Both the position numbers and the translations under genes were made by a program. Shown here in pieces: positions 50,865 to 59,616 of a DNA stretch of 64,000 nt. How positions within the stretch are numbered: the first letter of the stretch is position 1; every line of letters starts with the position of its first letter. This DNA comes from Sphaerimonospora sp050942215 (GTDB lineage: Bacteria; Actinomycetota; Actinomycetes; Streptosporangiales; Streptosporangiaceae): the NCBI RefSeq assembly GCF_050942215.1, contig NZ_CP192056.1, positions 5,890,001 to 5,954,000 of the forward strand. The letters run 5' to 3'. The notes under the pieces are model-generated. The model was not told where the DNA came from and searched no databases. It worked only from the letters and a program-made list of their open reading frames with translations.

Positions 50865-52510
50865 CGGCCCGTCCCGTGGATCTCACGCGTCTCGCCGATC
50901 CGGTCGCGCAGCTCCATCCGGCGCACCTTGCCGCTGCCGGTGCGCGGCACCTGATCCCAGGTCAGCACGACGGGCTCCGCGAGCGGCGGCAGGTCGGCGG
51001 TGGCGCGCCGCCAGGAGCCGCGATCGAGGGCGCCGTTCCCGGTGACCACGACCGGCAGCGGAAGGTGGCCGGGGAGACCCAGGACGACGCACTCCAGCAC
51101 CTCGGGGACGCGGTCCTCGATGCGGTCCTCCAGTTCGAGGCAGCTGGTTCCGGGGATGGCGTCCACCTCCCGGTCCATCAGACGCAGGCCCCCCGTGGGG
51201 GTGAGCACGCCGACATCGCCGGTGTTCCACCACCTCCCCCGCAGCTTGCTCAGCCAGCGGCTCCGCTCGCCGATATATCCGAGGCAGAGGGCCTCGGTCC
51301 GGCAGTACACCAGGCCGGCCACGCCGCGGGGCGCCGGCCGCAGCGTCTGGGGATCCACGACGCGCAGCCGGGTGCGCGTGGGGACCGGACGGCCGAGGTG
51401 GCGCATGTCGAGGCGGCCTCCCAGCGCGCCGGTCATGGCACGCCGGGTGAGAAACCGGAAGGTCAGCGGCCCGGTCTCGCTCTGGCCCCAGCCCTGCAGC
51501 CAGACCGGGCGGCGGTGCCGGGTGGCGCCGAGGAATGCGCGTACGGTGTGCGGGTGCACGGCGTCGAACGTGCTGATGTAGAGCCGGATCCGCTCGAAAG
51601 CGGCGGATCTCCCCTCGGCTCTCCCCTCAGCCCTCTCCCCGGCCTTCCCCTCGGGTTTCCCCTCGGCGCGATGCCGCCAGCGCACGTAGGTCGCCGGCGG
51701 TGCCTCCAGGGTGGTGGGCCGGTGCCGGTCGAGGAACGGGCCGGCCTCGTCCCAGTCGGCGGCCGAGACCACGAGGAGTCTGGCGGGGTCCTGCCACAGC
51801 ACGCTCGCGGTCCAGGCCAGCGCCCGGCCGTGCGCGAAGGAGAGGGCTCCGGCCACGACGTCGCCGGGACGGCTGCCGAGCACCGGCCAGCGGTGCGCCT
51901 CGAACCCGGCCAACCTGCGCATGATCGTGTGGGTGGAGTGCACGACGAGCTTGGGCACGCCGGTCGTCCCGGAGGTGTGCATGATGGCGAGCGGCTCGTC
52001 GGGCAGCGGACGGTACGGCGGTGGCGCTGCGTGCCCACGTACGTCGTCGACGGTCAGGGCGCCTTCTGCCGCGCCGTCCACGACGAGGGTACGGACGGCC
52101 AGGCAGGCCATGTCGCAGCCCCTCTCCCGGCCGGCCGTCAGCAGCTCGCGATCGGCGACCAGGAGGGCCGGTTCCAGCCGTTTCAGCAGCGTCTCCAGCT
52201 CATCGAGGGGCAGGTCGGCGGAGAGCGAAGCGGGCACGGCGCCGATGCGTGCCGCCGCGCACGACAGCAGCACGTAGTCCCAGTGATTGCGCTTGGCGAC
52301 GGCGACCCGGTCGCCGCGCCGCACGCCGGCGGCGGCGAGCCATCCGGCGGCCTCGCTGACGAGCCTGGCCAGACCGGGGAGGTCCAGCGCCGTCCCGAGC
52401 TCAGGCGCGATGTCGAGCGGTCTGCTGAGGTGCACGGTCGTGGCATGGCCTCGGGCGGCCAGGTCGTCGAACAGCGTGCCCAGTTCTATCGGCTTGGTGA
52501 ACAGCGCCAT
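50855..52510 (-). CDS. AMP-dependent acyl ligase
   Basis: 551 residues from ATG 52510 with GGAAAGG upstream; the frame is open to 52774 but homology starts here (MALFTKPIELGTLF). ANL motifs are LAIMHTSGTTGVPKLVVHS (near 195), QGWGQSETGPL, and the terminal Lys in RTGSGKVRRMEL. A Glu/Gly/Lys repeat (EGKPEGKAGERAEGRAEG) interrupts the middle of the protein as a short low-complexity insertion. The substrate is unknown; together with the CoA-transferase and ligase-methyltransferase it implies acyl-thioester chemistry on an organic acid. Confidence 0.85.
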   Translation of the reverse strand: MALFTKPIELGTLFDDLAARGHATTVHLSRPLDIAPELGTALDLPGLARLVSEAAGWLAAAGVRRGDRVAVAKRNHWDYVLLSCAAARIGAVPASLSADLPLDELETLLKRLEPALLVADRELLTAGRERGCDMACLAVRTLVVDGAAEGALTVDDVRGHAAPPPYRPLPDEPLAIMHTSGTTGVPKLVVHSTHTIMRRLAGFEAHRWPVLGSRPGDVVAGALSFAHGRALAWTASVLWQDPARLLVVSAADWDEAGPFLDRHRPTTLEAPPATYVRWRHRAEGKPEGKAGERAEGRAEGRSAAFERIRLYISTFDAVHPHTVRAFLGATRHRRPVWLQGWGQSETGPLTFRFLTRRAMTGALGGRLDMRHLGRPVPTRTRLRVVDPQTLRPAPRGVAGLVYCRTEALCLGYIGERSRWLSKLRGRWWNTGDVGVLTPTGGLRLMDREVDAIPGTSCLELEDRIEDRVPEVLECVVLGLPGHLPLPVVVTGNGALDRGSWRRATADLPPLAEPVVLTWDQVPRTGSGKVRRMELRDRIGETREIHGTGRWT

Positions 52511-52559
52511 CTGCTGCCTTTCCGATTCGGCTGACGGGGCGGCGGCCAAGGGGCCACGC

Positions 52560-53894
52560 TCACCCGGCCCGTGCCAGGTGAGCGAGCATCCGTACGGCGG
52601 CCCGCGCCGCGGAGGTGATCGCGCCCTCGCTGCACGGGCGCAGCGTCGTCCAGTCGCCCGCGTACTCGACCGCCGAGTCGGGGCGGGCCTCGAACGCGGC
52701 GCGCAGCCCGAGGGCCTGCGGCGTCGCCTCGGGCAGGCCGTACCGGAACCGGTGCACGTAGGCGGAGGTGACATGCGCGGCCACGCCGGGCATGAAGCGC
52801 TCGGCTCCGGCGGTGAGGCGCCCGATCACCGCCCGGTCGGGAGCGTCGATCAGTTCGGCGGTGCCCCGCGGCGAGGCGACGAGCGACACCAGGCCGCGGC
52901 CGGCGGGCGCCCGGCCCGGGTGCTTGTGATGGTCCACCGTGATCACGTTGATCAGGGGATCCTCGACGGCCGGGACGAGGGTGGCGAACCCCCGCCGCAC
53001 ACCGGTGGGGGCCATGGGCCGGTCCAGGGCCAGCGTGAGGCGGAGCATGGGGGCGTAGCGGCACGCGGACAGATAGGCGCGCTCACGGGCGGGCGCGTCC
53101 GGGCGCAGCCCCGCTGCTATCGGAGCCGGTACGGCCAGCACCGCGGCGCGCGCGGTGACGACGCCGCGCGGCGACTCCAGCCGGACCCCGCGGTGGTCCG
53201 CGGTCACCCGGGTCACCGGGTGTCCGGTGACCACGTCCAGCCGGGCGGCCAGAGCGCGGGTGAGTGAGTCCATGCCGTCGCGGTAGGTGCGCCAGCCGGT
53301 CGCGCTCCCCGAAGCCTTCAGGTGCGCGGCGAACGGCGCGGCAGCCGCGCGCTCGACGTCCCACCCGAAGAATCCGGCCGCCAGCGGCTCGACGAGGTAG
53401 TCACGCAGGTCGGGGTGGTAGCGCCGGACGAGGTCGGCGATGGTGGCCGAGCCCAGCGGCGCGGACTCCGGGTGCTCGGGGTCGAGGCCGCGCAGCCGGG
53501 TCAGCCGGGTCTGGAGGCGGAGCAGGTCCAGGCGTGCGCCCGGCGGCAGGCCCGCGCCGGTGAGCAGCCCCAGCGGGCGGCCGGCGTGCGGCCTCGCCCT
53601 TCCGTCCCGCCAGACGGCGAGCGCGTCGGGCACCCTGGGCACCGCCCCGGGGTCGGCGTCCAATCCGAGTGCGGCGATGAGCCGCCAGGTGGCCGGGTAG
53701 CCCTCCGCCGGGGGCAGCATCTCGGCCCCGGTGTCGATCAGGCAGTCGTCGGCGCGCAACGTGCGCATCCGCCCGCCGACGGCGTCGGCGGCTTCGAGGA
53801 CCCGTACGCTGCGGCCCGCCTCGGCCAGCAGGTAGGCGACGGTCAGGCCGGCGGGCCCCGCGCCGACCACCACGACCTCCGGCGTAGAGGTCAT
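52560..53894 (-). CDS. FAD-dependent amine oxidase / protoporphyrinogen-oxidase-like flavoprotein
   Basis: 444 residues from ATG 53894 (ATGA overlap with the UbiA gene); the longer open frame is antiphase to that gene. The Rossmann motif is EVVVVGAGPAGLTVAYLLAEAG with the flavin-adjacent VGGRMRT, and the C-terminal FAD segment is VEYAGDWTTLRPCSEGAITSAARAA. It belongs to the flavin-containing amine oxidase / phytoene desaturase-like superfamily and could desaturate or oxidise a prenylated or amine intermediate. Confidence 0.86.
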   Translation of the reverse strand: MTSTPEVVVVGAGPAGLTVAYLLAEAGRSVRVLEAADAVGGRMRTLRADDCLIDTGAEMLPPAEGYPATWRLIAALGLDADPGAVPRVPDALAVWRDGRARPHAGRPLGLLTGAGLPPGARLDLLRLQTRLTRLRGLDPEHPESAPLGSATIADLVRRYHPDLRDYLVEPLAAGFFGWDVERAAAAPFAAHLKASGSATGWRTYRDGMDSLTRALAARLDVVTGHPVTRVTADHRGVRLESPRGVVTARAAVLAVPAPIAAGLRPDAPARERAYLSACRYAPMLRLTLALDRPMAPTGVRRGFATLVPAVEDPLINVITVDHHKHPGRAPAGRGLVSLVASPRGTAELIDAPDRAVIGRLTAGAERFMPGVAAHVTSAYVHRFRYGLPEATPQALGLRAAFEARPDSAVEYAGDWTTLRPCSEGAITSAARAAVRMLAHLARAG

Positions 53895-54922
53895 GCGACG
53901 GCGCCATGGAGTGCGAAGGCGGCCAGATTCGCGCCGATCAGCAGGACCACCGTGACCCGGTGTGCTCTGATGGCGATCCTGCGGGCACGGAGGATGTCGC
54001 CGCCTACGGATCCGATCGACAGATGGGCCGCGCGCATTATGAGCACGGGCGCAAGGGCGATGGGGAACCACCAGTGCGCGGCCCCCATAAGGGGGGCGGC
54101 CACGATGAGCAGGCCGGCCACGACGGTCGCCGCGACGATGAACACCGCGTTGCCCCGGGCGGACACCAGGGCGGCGACGGTGATCCGCCCGGCCGCGCGG
54201 TCGCCGGCGGCGTCGTTGGTGTTGGAGTAGAGCCCGAACAGCATCGGCCCGAACCCGAACAGCACGGCCTGGACCAGGATCGGGGCGCTCACCTCGCCGG
54301 TGAGCAGGCCGTACGGCACCAGCACCCAGCCGACTCCCAGGCCGATCAGGAAGATCTCCTGGAAACCCCGGTAGCTGATCTTCAGCCCCCAGGAGTACTG
54401 CACCGACGCCACGAAGCACACCGCGGCCAGGACGATCGCCCATCCCGGGCGGTACGGCGCCGCGGCCACCGCCAGCGTCCACAGCACGGCGCCGAGTCCG
54501 GTCGCCGCCCAGGCGAAGCGCAGTGCCTGCGGCTCGGTGAGGGTGCCGGCCACCAGCGGTTTGCGTGCCAGACGCCGCCTCGCCGCGTCGGCGCCGTAGT
54601 TGGCCGCGTCGCTGCCGTCGCGGTGACCGGTGATGTCGTCGAAGCCGACCATCGCGGCGACCACGGCGACCTCGGCGAGCAGGATCAGCACCAGCAGGCC
54701 GATGCGGCCGGGCTGCCATCGGTCACCGGGGGCCAGCAGGGCCCAGACCAGCGGCAGGCCGATGTAGTAGTCGTAGATGTCGAGCTTGGCCAGCCGTACG
54801 TAGGCCGCGAGACCACCGCGCGCGTCGGCGGCCGGCGGCCCCGCCTGGCCCGGCTTCACGGTGTGGGCGGTCTCCGGCGTGCCACCGAGATCGGCTGCCG
54901 GGCCGGTGATCCGATCGGTCAT
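53891..54922 (-). CDS. UbiA-family membrane prenyltransferase
   Basis: 343 residues from ATG 54922. About eight membrane helices. The first prenyl-diphosphate site is GFDDITGHRDGSD (Asp95, Asp96, Asp102) and the second is NTNDAAGDR near 222-230. UbiA enzymes attach a prenyl group to an aromatic or polar acceptor in the membrane. The first motif lacks the usual initial Asn (NxxxDxxxD), so the exact subfamily is unclear. Coupled starts link it to the flavin oxidase downstream and an aminotransferase upstream. Confidence 0.88.
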   Translation of the reverse strand: MTDRITGPAADLGGTPETAHTVKPGQAGPPAADARGGLAAYVRLAKLDIYDYYIGLPLVWALLAPGDRWQPGRIGLLVLILLAEVAVVAAMVGFDDITGHRDGSDAANYGADAARRRLARKPLVAGTLTEPQALRFAWAATGLGAVLWTLAVAAAPYRPGWAIVLAAVCFVASVQYSWGLKISYRGFQEIFLIGLGVGWVLVPYGLLTGEVSAPILVQAVLFGFGPMLFGLYSNTNDAAGDRAAGRITVAALVSARGNAVFIVAATVVAGLLIVAAPLMGAAHWWFPIALAPVLIMRAAHLSIGSVGGDILRARRIAIRAHRVTVVLLIGANLAAFALHGAVA

Positions 54923-56070
54923 CGTCTCCTCTGGAAGGTGTGGGCGAACGCGCGGACGGTGTCGGCGATGTGCTCCACCTGGGCGTCGGTGAGGTGTGGG
55001 TACAGCGGCAGGGAGAGGTTGCGCTCCGCGGCCCGGGCGGCGTTCGGCCAGCACGCGTCGCCGGGCGCGTACGGCGCGAACGCGGGCTGGCCGGGCAGAG
55101 GCCGCGGGTAGTAGACGTGGGAGTCGACGCCGTGCGCTGACAGATGCGCCCGGAGCTCCGCGCGCCGTTCCGCCAGTACGGAGTAGACGTAGTAGGAGCG
55201 GCCGTCGCCGCCGGCCGGGGGCGCGAGCACCCCGTGCGGGGCCAGGGACGCGAATCGGGTGGAGTAGTACGTGGCGATCTCGGCCCGGCGGGCCAGCCGG
55301 GCGTCTAGGCCGTCCAGCCGGTGGGTCTGGAAGACGGCCATCACCTCGTCGAACCGGCTGTTGTAGCCGACGGCGTGGTGGACGAAGCGGTGCACGCCGT
55401 CCTGGCCGTGGTTGCGCAGCATCCGCACGCGCCGGGCCGTCTCGGCGTCGTCGGTGACCACGACGCCGCCCTCCCCGGGCATCCCGAAGGTCTTGACCTG
55501 TACGAAGGAGTACACTCCCGCGTCGCCCCAGCGGCCGGCCGGCCGTCCGCGCAGGGTGCCGCCCTGTGCGACCGCCGAGTCCTCCACCAGCCGCAGGCCG
55601 TACCGGTCCGCCAGCTCCCGGAACCGGGGCATGTCGGCCATCATCGAGAACACGTGCGCGGGCATCAGCGCCTTCGTGCGCGGGGTGATGAGCGCCTCGG
55701 CGGCGGCGGGGTCTGCGGTCAGCCGCACCGGATCGATGTCGGCGAAGACCGGCCGGGCGCCGATGTTGACGACGGTGGCGGCCAGCGGGGCGCAGCCGAA
55801 GGCGGGTACCACCACCTCGTCTCCGGGGCCGACGCCCGAGGCGGCCAGCACCAGCGTGAGGGCGGCCGTGCCGCTGGAGCAGGCGATGACGTCGCCGGCG
55901 CCCAGGCTGTCGCGCAGCTTCCGCTCGAACCGGGCGGTGTGCTCACCGAGGATGAACCTCTGGCCGGCGCCGGTGCCGACGGCACGCACCGTCTCCAGCA
56001 GAACGTCGCGCTCGCTCTCGAAGGAGTCGGGCGGGAAGAAGGGAATGGTCGTGATGGGGGGTGCGGTCAT
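54919..56070 (-). CDS. DegT/DnrJ/EryC1-family PLP aminotransferase A
   Basis: 383 residues from ATG 56070, ATGA overlaps on both sides. It has CSSGTAALTLVLAASGVGPGDEVVVPAF, the PLP-ring Asp in VEDSAVAQGG, and the Schiff-base Lys in SFVQVKTFGMPGEGG near 189. Family members transaminate keto-sugars or keto-cyclitols, or act in AHBA synthesis. It shares the operon with a second member that is clearly divergent. Confidence 0.92.
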   Translation of the reverse strand: MTAPPITTIPFFPPDSFESERDVLLETVRAVGTGAGQRFILGEHTARFERKLRDSLGAGDVIACSSGTAALTLVLAASGVGPGDEVVVPAFGCAPLAATVVNIGARPVFADIDPVRLTADPAAAEALITPRTKALMPAHVFSMMADMPRFRELADRYGLRLVEDSAVAQGGTLRGRPAGRWGDAGVYSFVQVKTFGMPGEGGVVVTDDAETARRVRMLRNHGQDGVHRFVHHAVGYNSRFDEVMAVFQTHRLDGLDARLARRAEIATYYSTRFASLAPHGVLAPPAGGDGRSYYVYSVLAERRAELRAHLSAHGVDSHVYYPRPLPGQPAFAPYAPGDACWPNAARAAERNLSLPLYPHLTDAQVEHIADTVRAFAHTFQRRR

Positions 56071-57269
56071 CGTCGTCTCCCGGCGTAGAAGTGCGTGATC
56101 TCGTCGCACACCCGATCGACCTCCCACTCGGTCAGGTCGGGATAGAGCGGGAGCGCGAGTGCCTTCGTGCACACCGCCTCGGCGCGCGGGAAATCGCCGG
56201 GGCCGTGCCCGAGGTACGCGAAGCAGGGCTGGAGATGCAGCGGCACCGGATAGTAGATCTCGGTCCCGATGCCCTCGGCCGCCAGATGCGCGGCGAGCGC
56301 GTCGCGCTCCTCGACCTCGACGAGGTGGACGTAGCAGACCCGGTTGCCGCCGGGGTGCGGCGGGACCGCGCCGGGCACGGACACCACCCCCGGTACGGCA
56401 CGCAGCCGTTCGTCGTAGCGCGCCGACAGCTCGGCGCGGCGGGCGATGTCGGCGTCGAGGCGGCCGAGCTTGGCGAGCAGCACAGCGGCCTGTAGATCGT
56501 CCATTTTGCTGTTGAGCCCGGACAGCACGGTGGGGTTGGCGATGCCGGGAAAGTGGTTGAGGGTGCGTCCGCCGCGGCCGTGGTGTCGCAGCGCCCGCGC
56601 CGTCTCGGCGACGGCGTCGTCGTCGGTGAGCAGCGCCCCTGCGTCGCCGATCGCGCCGAGGGTCTTGGCCGGGAAGAACGACAGCACCCCGCCGGTGCCG
56701 AGCAGCCCGGCGTGCGTGCCGTCCAGGCGCATGCCGATGGCCTCGGCGCTGTCCTCGAGAACGGTCAGGCCGTACCGCCGAGCCACCTCGTGCACCCCCC
56801 GCAGGTCGGCGAGCCGGTCGAACAGGTGGACCGGCAGGACCATCCGGGTGCGTGGGGTCACCGCGGCCGCGACGGATCGGGGGTCCATGCCGTACCCCCG
56901 CTCCTCGATGTCGGCGAAGACGGGCACGCCTCCGGCGAGCACCACGGCCGAGGCCGTGGCTATGAAGGTGTAGGCGGGGACGACGACCTGGTCGCCGGGG
57001 CGCAGACCGGCGGCGCGCAGCAGCAGCACCAGCGCGTCGGTGCCCGAGTTGACGCCGACGACGTGCCTGGCGCCGGTCCACCGGGCGAGCGCCTCCTCGA
57101 ACTCGGCGACCTTGGCACCGTGCGAGAACTTGCCGTTGTCCAGCACGTCGACGCAGTGTGCGCGGATCTCCGGCCACAGCTCCGCGAACGACGCGGACTG
57201 GGAGAAGAAGGGGATGGGCGCGGCCTCGGCCCGCTCTGATGTCGGAGGGGGAGGGCTGGTTGTCTCCAC
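56067..57269 (-). CDS. DegT/DnrJ/EryC1-family PLP aminotransferase B
   Basis: 400 residues. GVNSGTDALVLLLRAAGLRPGDQVVVPAYTF, VLEDSAEAIG, and the Lys in SFFPAKTLGAIGDAG mark a classical sugar-aminotransferase-type protein. The N-terminal 20 residues are Pro/Ser-rich. It is first in the operon running to 46462, with a 202-bp upstream region. Two different members together suggest two amination steps, or an aminotransferase working with a dehydratase-like relative. Confidence 0.92.
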   Translation of the reverse strand: METTSPPPPTSERAEAAPIPFFSQSASFAELWPEIRAHCVDVLDNGKFSHGAKVAEFEEALARWTGARHVVGVNSGTDALVLLLRAAGLRPGDQVVVPAYTFIATASAVVLAGGVPVFADIEERGYGMDPRSVAAAVTPRTRMVLPVHLFDRLADLRGVHEVARRYGLTVLEDSAEAIGMRLDGTHAGLLGTGGVLSFFPAKTLGAIGDAGALLTDDDAVAETARALRHHGRGGRTLNHFPGIANPTVLSGLNSKMDDLQAAVLLAKLGRLDADIARRAELSARYDERLRAVPGVVSVPGAVPPHPGGNRVCYVHLVEVEERDALAAHLAAEGIGTEIYYPVPLHLQPCFAYLGHGPGDFPRAEAVCTKALALPLYPDLTEWEVDRVCDEITHFYAGRRR

Positions 57270-57428
57270 GACTCTCTTCCTGTGAAGTCTGTCCGCCGTT
57301 CACCCGGCCGGCGGAGGCGGGTCCCCGAGCTCAGACGGGACTCCGGCGGTGCCGAGCCTCAGGGGGATCGGCTCGGGGTCGCCCCCGCCCGGCTCGTGGG
57401 CCCGCCCTTCCGGTCTCACCATGGGAGC

Positions 57429-57463
57429 CGACCGCCGCGTCTCGCGACAGCCCGCGGCGGTCG
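57429..57463. terminator. Hairpin downstream of the EF-hand gene
   Basis: Perfect 11-bp arms CGACCGCCGCG / CGCGGCGGTCG around a 13-nt loop, starting 9 bp past the EF-hand stop codon. Confidence 0.75.
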
Positions 57464-57471
57464 CCCTGGAA

Positions 57472-57999
57472 TCAACGGCCGAGCAGAGGGACGTCGTGCT
57501 TGCCGAGGTGGTAGTCGCGAACCGCGTCGACGAGCTCGGTCACGGAGAGCTTGCCGTCGCCGTTGGCGTCCAGCTCCTGGAACGCCCTGTCGGTCACGCT
57601 CCGCTCCAGGCCGATGGCGTCGAACCACTTGGCGATCTCCGCCTGGCTGACCTGGCCGTCGCCGTCGATGTCCAGGACGTTGACGATGGCCTGAATCGTC
57701 GGGCGTACCACGGAGGCGAACCCGGCGTCGCCCTTGCTGATGATCTCCTGGTCGGCGACCTGGAGGAACTTGTCCTTGCTGATCCGGGAGGTGCCCGCCG
57801 CGGCGGCGAGCCGGTCGAACATGTCCAGGTACGCCTGCTTGAGCTCGGCGCCCCGCGCTGTGCCCTGGACCCCGAGGCGGTTGATGATCCCCTCTGCTTC
57901 CGACTCGAAGTCGGAGCGCTCGATCACGCCGTTTCCGTCCAGGTCCCAGAGGCGGAATCGCTCTTCCAGGCGGATGGACTCTCTGACATCTGCGGCCAT
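57472..57999 (-). CDS. EF-hand calcium-binding protein, calerythrin-like
   Basis: 175 residues, soluble. Canonical EF loops start at Asp19 (DLDGNGVIERSD), Asp110 (DIDGDGQVSQAE) and Asp144 (DANGDGKLSVTE); a fourth, degenerate one lies near 68-80 (GTSRISKDKF). The 1, (2), 3, 4 arrangement is that of calerythrin and invertebrate sarcoplasmic calcium-binding proteins. It stands alone between two operons with its own hairpin. Its link to biosynthesis is unclear; it may be unrelated or a calcium sensor or buffer. Confidence 0.93.
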   Translation of the reverse strand: MAADVRESIRLEERFRLWDLDGNGVIERSDFESEAEGIINRLGVQGTARGAELKQAYLDMFDRLAAAAGTSRISKDKFLQVADQEIISKGDAGFASVVRPTIQAIVNVLDIDGDGQVSQAEIAKWFDAIGLERSVTDRAFQELDANGDGKLSVTELVDAVRDYHLGKHDVPLLGR

Positions 58000-58267
58000 T
58001 TCAGACCTTTCTCGCGATGTGGGTGGTCTCCATTGTTGAGGGCACCCGGTCCGAACGAAATCGACGGCGCAGGCAGGCTGCCGGATTTCGCTTTCCTGCT
58101 ACAGGGATTGCCGTCCTCGACATTCGGTAAACACTGAATCAAGGAAGTTTACCTGATTCCCAATAAAGAAAGCCGCGGACATCTGATCGCACAAAATGCA
58201 CAACTCGCCCAATTGAGGGCGTCGCAATAAAGTGATCTCCGTGAAATCGGAGAGAGAGCCGCCGGAT

Positions 58268-58696
58268 TCATCCGTAATCATTTCCCGGGGACTCCCCCTG
58301 CCGGAACTCCACCCGCGCCTCCGGCGCCAGCCCCAGGTCCCGGCCGGTGACCATCGGATCCGCATGGACCAGCACGTTGTAGTGATTGGGGAAGTGGCAG
58401 CCGTCGAACCCGAGCAGCACGCCGATCCGGCGGCCCCCGATCCAGACCTCGTCGCCCCGGTCGAGCACCCCCGCACCGTCGATCTCGACGAAGCCGACGA
58501 ACCCGACACGATCGATCACCGCGCCGGCATCGGTCTCGGTGTGGTCGGTGAGGACCAGCTCGTGCACCTCGCCGGCCCGCACACACCGGCTCGCGTACGG
58601 CTCCAGCCGCATCCCGCGGTCCATCCGGCGGTGGACCAGGACCTTCACCAGGGTCGCCGCCACCTCGCGCTTGGGCCCGTCCTCGCAGGGGTTCAC
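58268..58696 (-). CDS. Small protein of unknown function
   Basis: 142 residues from GTG 58696, overlapping the stop of the dehydrogenase gene by GTGA, which supports it as real. It is mostly beta-strand by appearance, with VGFVGFVEIDGAGVLDRGDEVWIGGRRIGVLLGFD and PNHYNVLVHADPMVTGRDLGL. The last gene of the right-hand operon. I do not recognise the family; there is no signal peptide, membrane segment or obvious catalytic motif. Confidence 0.75.
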   Translation of the reverse strand: MNPCEDGPKREVAATLVKVLVHRRMDRGMRLEPYASRCVRAGEVHELVLTDHTETDAGAVIDRVGFVGFVEIDGAGVLDRGDEVWIGGRRIGVLLGFDGCHFPNHYNVLVHADPMVTGRDLGLAPEARVEFRQGESPGNDYG

Positions 58697-59616
58697 GCCG
58701 TCTCCTTCCCGGAGTCCGCCGCCAGCCGGTACACGTCCGCCACGAGCCGCAGGGCGGGCAGCCCGCCGTCTCCGCCGCCGGCTCCGTCCCGCACCCGTCG
58801 CTCGAACGCGCGCAGCACGCCCACGTACTCATGCCACAGAGATCCCTTGAACTCGGGATGGCCGGCCAGCATGTCGGCGTGCAGCGTCCGGCCGTCGGCC
58901 AGCCGGACGTCGATGTCCTTGCGTTCCCCCCGATAGGACCAGTCGAGCAGCACCCGGACCCGCGTCGCCCCCGCGCGCAGTTCGATGTCGGCCCACCGGT
59001 CGACGCCGGTGGCATCCCGGGCGATCCGGGCGGACACCGCCTCGGCCGGTCCCACCAGCCGATCGACCAGGTCGAACGCGTTGGGCCCGTTGTCGGCCAC
59101 GCATCCCCCGCCGCATCGCCGGGGGTCCAGGTACCAGCTGTCCGCACCCGCGTGCTCCTCGATGCGCTCCAGATAGCGCACCGTCAGCTCCTCGATCCGC
59201 GCCCCGGCCGATTCGGCCGCAAGCCGCGCGACCTCGTCGTTGTACCTGCGGTGGAAGGCCGTGAACAGCGGAACGCCCGCGTCCGCCGCGAGCCGTACCA
59301 GCCGCTCGCCCTGGGCGGCGTCCAGGGCGAGCGGCTTCTCCACGCACACGGCCACCCCACGCTCCAGCGCGTCAGCGCAGACCCCTGCGTGCGCGTCGTT
59401 GGGCACGGTGACGACCACCGCGTCCGGGCGCGCCTCCTCCAGCAACCGCACATGGTCGCGGTAGCCGGGCACCCGAGCGGCCCGGAGGGCCGGCGCCGCC
59501 GGATCCCGGTCGCACACAGCGCACAGCCGCAGCGTCGCCGAGTCGCGCAGCGCCGCCGAATAGAACCGGGAGATCACGCCGAGGCCGATGACCCCGACAC
59601 GCAGTGGAGCCGTCAA
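58693..59616 (-). CDS. Gfo/Idh/MocA-family NAD(P)-dependent dehydrogenase A
   Basis: 307 residues starting at TTG 59616, whose TTGA overlaps the Ldh2 stop; no ATG or GTG precedes the motif RVGVIGLGVISRFYSAAL. VCVEKPLAL carries the conserved EKP, and the long catalytic domain follows. Family members oxidise or reduce hydroxyls of sugars, inositols or related compounds, often working with aminotransferases, two of which lie in the neighbouring operon. Confidence 0.9.
   Translation of the reverse strand: MTAPLRVGVIGLGVISRFYSAALRDSATLRLCAVCDRDPAAPALRAARVPGYRDHVRLLEEARPDAVVVTVPNDAHAGVCADALERGVAVCVEKPLALDAAQGERLVRLAADAGVPLFTAFHRRYNDEVARLAAESAGARIEELTVRYLERIEEHAGADSWYLDPRRCGGGCVADNGPNAFDLVDRLVGPAEAVSARIARDATGVDRWADIELRAGATRVRVLLDWSYRGERKDIDVRLADGRTLHADMLAGHPEFKGSLWHEYVGVLRAFERRVRDGAGGGDGGLPALRLVADVYRLAADSGKETA

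Noticed and set aside
58206..58221. CGCCCAATTGAGGGCG as a further operator copy
   Set aside because: Its half-sites do not mirror each other in the GCTCA-N4-TGAGC register; symmetry exists only as CGCCC/GGGCG with 6-bp spacing, and it is in cluster 2.
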